A DNA stretch of 64,000 nt from CALDTK01 sp965213735. GTDB taxonomy: Bacteria > Bacteroidota > Bacteroidia > Chitinophagales > Saprospiraceae. A model generated the notes under the pieces. That model did not search any database, was not told where the DNA came from, and was given only the letters and a program-made list of their open reading frames with translations. The stretch spans positions 682,001-746,000 of the forward strand of contig CBDCAB010000006.1 in the NCBI GenBank assembly GCA_965213735.1, written 5' to 3'. Within the stretch, counting starts at the first letter, position 1. Every line of letters begins with the position of its first letter. Positions 61,486 through 64,000 of this stretch are shown in pieces. Position numbers and translations under genes: made by a program.

Positions 61486-62064
61486 TTACCTGCTTGTTCG
61501 ACGGGTTGTAGCGTTCGCGTCCAGCTCAAGTAAATCACTGCGCACCGTCACCACCAGACTTATACCCAGCGTTTGCAGCTCAACCTCAAAATTATGTTTG
61601 CTCTGCTGGCCGAGCACATAGCCTTTAGTCCCAGCCAACGCACCACCGGCCACTACCACAGGCGAACCGATACGTAGCGATTGCCTCACCTCGGGCTCGT
61701 AATTCTCCTCCGGATCATCGCGCAACACAGCCTTGAGAAAGCGAATTTCCTCGTCCGTGACGCGACCGACTTCTCCCTGAAACTTCACGATTTCGAACAC
61801 ATCGGGATCTGCCAGGACAGGCCCGTACTGTTTTGCCGAAAGGCGCACAAAAATATAACTACTCAGCAGCGGTACGCGAAGCACCTTCCTCTTCGACTTG
61901 TAGTGCCGAACCTGCGTGATGAGAGGCACATAGACCTCAATTTCCTGGGCTCGGAGTCGCCGCTCCACCATGCTCTCGCGCTTGTACATCGTGCGAAACG
62001 CAAACCACTGCGGCTCATCACCTGCTGCAGGCAACTGCGCGGAAATACTCCTTATAGCACTCAT
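61486..62064 (-). CDS. UpxY-type NusG-like transcription antiterminator
   Basis: A 192-residue NusG paralogue: NGN domain with 'WFAFRTMYKRESMVERRLRAQ' and 'VPLLSSYIFVRL', and a C-terminal KOW-type part with 'GSPVVVAGGALAGTKGYV'. UpxY proteins promote full-length transcription of their own long capsule operon. The ATG at 62064 gives a four-base ATGA overlap with the upstream regulator stop and is preferred over GTG 62091. It is encoded upstream of the long minus-strand polysaccharide genes, as expected. Confidence 0.9.
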   Translation of the reverse strand: MSAIRSISAQLPAAGDEPQWFAFRTMYKRESMVERRLRAQEIEVYVPLITQVRHYKSKRKVLRVPLLSSYIFVRLSAKQYGPVLADPDVFEIVKFQGEVGRVTDEEIRFLKAVLRDDPEENYEPEVRQSLRIGSPVVVAGGALAGTKGYVLGQQSKHNFEVELQTLGISLVVTVRSDLLELDANATTRRTSR

Positions 62065-62609
62065 ACAGCAGCCAATCGTTGACGGTCCCACAACAGCAGC
62101 GGCTGAGGCTTAAACATGTCTAGCGACCCTCCTTTTTCTTCCTCTTTCGAGAAAACCACATAGCGCACCTTGCGACCTACCATTTCTTCTACACGGGTCA
62201 CTAACTTGAGCAAATACACCTTGTCTATTTCTCCCACCAAAAGCAAATCTATAACCGGTGAATTAGCCCCGCGACTCAAGGCTCCAGCCAAATAAACTCG
62301 CTCCAGCTGTCCGAGCTTGTCGACAATTTCATCTACAATCTTGTCGAGGCCTACGTGTTTACGCACAATCTGGTGAATGTTCTCATAGAGCGGATGCTCC
62401 ACATTGGCGCGAAACATCCGCTTGTTGCCTTCGAATTTGCTGGTGAGTAGGCCCGCTCGACTCAGCCGGTTCAGCTCGACCCGTATCGCATTGCTGCTGT
62501 CACCAAACTCAGCCTCCAAGCCACGCAGGTAACCCTCTGTAGCACCGTTGAGAAAGAATTTGAGTAGCAATTTGACCCTAGTCTTGCTACTAATAAGTGA
62601 CTCAATCAT
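62061..62609 (-). CDS. Winged-helix regulator with nucleotidyltransferase-like domain
   Basis: A 182-residue protein. Residues 1-75 are a winged-helix DNA-binding part ('SKTRVKLLLKFFLNG', 'NAIRVELNRLSRAGLLTSKFEGNKRMFRAN'). The second half resembles a minimal nucleotidyltransferase domain ('VYLAGALSRGANSPVIDLLLVGEI'), but the typical metal-binding Asp pair is only partly kept. It is coupled to upxY by four bases, a combination that recurs in Bacteroidota polysaccharide loci. It probably controls initiation of the operon. Confidence 0.8.
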   Translation of the reverse strand: MIESLISSKTRVKLLLKFFLNGATEGYLRGLEAEFGDSSNAIRVELNRLSRAGLLTSKFEGNKRMFRANVEHPLYENIHQIVRKHVGLDKIVDEIVDKLGQLERVYLAGALSRGANSPVIDLLLVGEIDKVYLLKLVTRVEEMVGRKVRYVVFSKEEEKGGSLDMFKPQPLLLWDRQRLAAV

Positions 62610-62626
62610 CCCGGCACAAAGCTACA

Positions 62627-64000
62627 CTACTTCAGCTGAGCTTCGGCCCGCCGCCACAGCTTTGCGGCCTCCAGCGTCCGTTGCAGCACGCTCCGTTCTA
62701 GCCAGTAAAGGAGGAGTAGGTAGACCGCACCCGACAGCAGCAATGCTAGCGTCAATACAATTGGGGTGGCCAGTAGCTCCTCCGCCTGCCAGACAATTAT
62801 CCACGCTACTGCGGCTACCACAAAGGCTACGCACGAGGCCCGACCAAGCGCTAGTAGCTGAGGCGCGACAGCCATATCCGTCAGCCGCGCCCTCAACCAC
62901 ATGTCGTAGCACACCTTGCCGAGCCCCCCAAGCATTGCAAACGTTGCAACCACCCAAATCAAATCCCCCAGCAGATAACCAAGAACTAGTGTCAGACCCA
63001 GCCAAGCAGTAAATCTCACCTGCAATTTCACGCTCTCCGTAGCATAGCCAAGCCCAAACAAGTAGGCACCAACAGGATTAATAAAACCCGAGCAAAAGCC
63101 GTAGAAACACAGCCACTGCAACATGCGCACCAGCAAAGGGTCAGTGCTACCAAGGAAGACCTCCACCACTGGCTCGGCGAGTACAGCAAGCAAAGCGTAG
63201 CAGGGCAGCAGCAGCAACACCACCAGCCGCTGATTGCGCATATAAGCAGCATTTACAGCAGCAACTTGCCCTTGCAGTTGAGCATATATCGGGAAGTAAA
63301 GCTTGGCCAGCACCACCCCAAATAGCTGATAAGGACGCAGCACGAGCTGTATCGCCAACTCGTACAGTCCCAGCTGCGCAATACCAAACCACACGCTGAT
63401 CAGCAAGCGATCCACGCGGTGTGAAGCCAAATTCAGCAGCCCCTCCGTCATCTGGACCAGCCCATACTTCAGCATCGGGCGCACCGACTCCAGACTAGCG
63501 TACTGCGCTAAGGGCAATTCATGTCGACGCTCCCTCCACAGCAGGTGCAAAGTCGTAAACAGGAGCATTGATACTACCTGGCCCAACACCACGCTCCACA
63601 AGCCATAGCCCGCAAGTAGCAGCAGTATACATGTCGCATCACCTGCAAACACATTGATGATGTCTATGCTGCTGTTGTGGCCATGACGATGCGCCTTCGT
63701 CTTTATCGCTTGCTCAAATTCGCCAGGTGCTTTGAAAATATAGCCGGCGCCAAGGACAGCAAACAAAGCGTAGGTCGTGGAGCTCAACCAATCGCCAGCC
63801 CACAACACCAACAGCACAAGAAATATAAAAGCCGTCATCAGCCCCACTTGCACCAGCCGGAGCGTTCGCAATTGTGACTTGGCCACCTCCTGAAAGTGAA
63901 CCACTGCGCCAGCTATGCCAAAGCCACCTACACGCGTTGTCAGTAACCCAAAGGTGAGTAGCCACGACCACACACCGAGCTCAGTGGCAGCGAGCGTACG
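62627..64000 (-). CDS. Flippase (Wzx-like), cut by the window edge
   Basis: At least 457 residues; the frame is open to base 64000 with 'LAATELGVWSWLLTFGLL' at the edge, which is typical flippase N-terminal sequence, so the start lies just outside. About 12 helices follow. It is the third MOP-type transporter in the window. It is the first gene seen on the minus strand before the regulator and upxY, so it may belong to a different transcript or head the operon. Confidence 0.85.
   Translation of the reverse strand, partial: RTLAATELGVWSWLLTFGLLTTRVGGFGIAGAVVHFQEVAKSQLRTLRLVQVGLMTAFIFLVLLVLWAGDWLSSTTYALFAVLGAGYIFKAPGEFEQAIKTKAHRHGHNSSIDIINVFAGDATCILLLLAGYGLWSVVLGQVVSMLLFTTLHLLWRERRHELPLAQYASLESVRPMLKYGLVQMTEGLLNLASHRVDRLLISVWFGIAQLGLYELAIQLVLRPYQLFGVVLAKLYFPIYAQLQGQVAAVNAAYMRNQRLVVLLLLPCYALLAVLAEPVVEVFLGSTDPLLVRMLQWLCFYGFCSGFINPVGAYLFGLGYATESVKLQVRFTAWLGLTLVLGYLLGDLIWVVATFAMLGGLGKVCYDMWLRARLTDMAVAPQLLALGRASCVAFVVAAVAWIIVWQAEELLATPIVLTLALLLSGAVYLLLLYWLERSVLQRTLEAAKLWRRAEAQLK

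Overview
The window looks like a chromosomal piece of a Bacteroidota bacterium, most likely of the Saprospiraceae/Lewinella type. The evidence is a type IX secretion sortase-like C25 peptidase with a T9SS-style C-terminus, an UpxY-type NusG antiterminator, a DUF1800/DUF1501 gene pair, a DUF2061 gene inside a cysDNC operon, and a HYR-like cysteine-rich surface protein. No rRNA, tRNA, insertion sequence or CRISPR array was seen. The family placement is an inference from gene content.

Nearly the whole window is one large surface-polysaccharide locus. From left to right: (1) 1-2.2 kb, the 5' part of a secreted HYR-like protein on the minus strand. (2) 2.3-6.0 kb, a plus-strand group with a small membrane protein, a Gfo/Idh/MocA oxidoreductase, a lipoprotein and a polyprenyl glycosylphosphotransferase. 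(3) 6.0-9.0 kb, an outer-membrane beta-barrel gene broken by an in-frame TGA, a 585-base gap with a palindromic element and a G-rich heptamer array, and a thiolase. (4) 9.0-21 kb, a flippase, a PorU2-like C25 protein, three glycosyltransferases, an alkaline-phosphatase-fold transferase and wbpD. (5) 21-38.7 kb, a long minus-strand run: FkbM methyltransferases, a PglA-like glycosyltransferase, manC, wbpB, wbpE, cysN, cysD, cysC, DUF2061, a UDP-GlcNAc 2-epimerase, the DUF1501/DUF1800 pair, a PglC-like sugar transferase, a 4,6-dehydratase, a LegC-type aminotransferase, and a HAD/ATP-grasp pair. (6) 38.7-57.3 kb, a more AT-rich minus-strand block: a curlin-like protein, WbuB-like and other glycosyltransferases, a heparinase II/III-like protein, a sulfotransferase, Wzy, a methyltransferase, an acyltransferase, Wzx, a GT-B-like protein of unknown family, a nonulosonate (sialic-acid-like) module and Wzz. 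(7) 57.3-64 kb, a Wza-like SLBB exporter, a TviB-type UDP-sugar dehydrogenase, UpxY, a HTH/nucleotidyltransferase-like regulator and a third flippase cut by the window edge.

Read together, the genes predict a Wzx/Wzy-type exported polymer that is acidic in three ways. It would contain aminouronic acid (wbpB/D/E plus 2-epimerase plus TviB gives UDP-ManNAc3NAcA). It would contain a CMP-activated nonulosonic acid. It would be sulfated, because PAPS synthesis (CysD/N/C) and a PAPS-type sulfotransferase are both encoded. A heparinase-like protein fits an uronic-acid-rich product, so a bacterial sulfated, glycosaminoglycan-like capsule is the most interesting biological reading.

A separate sequence-level signal is a 14-base motif, GTTTTGGCGAAAGC. 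It occurs nine times exactly and five more times with one mismatch, in both orientations and in several reading frames. It is absent from about 40.2-58.7 kb, which largely matches the AT-rich block. It behaves like a HIP-type or DNA-uptake-type genomic signature.
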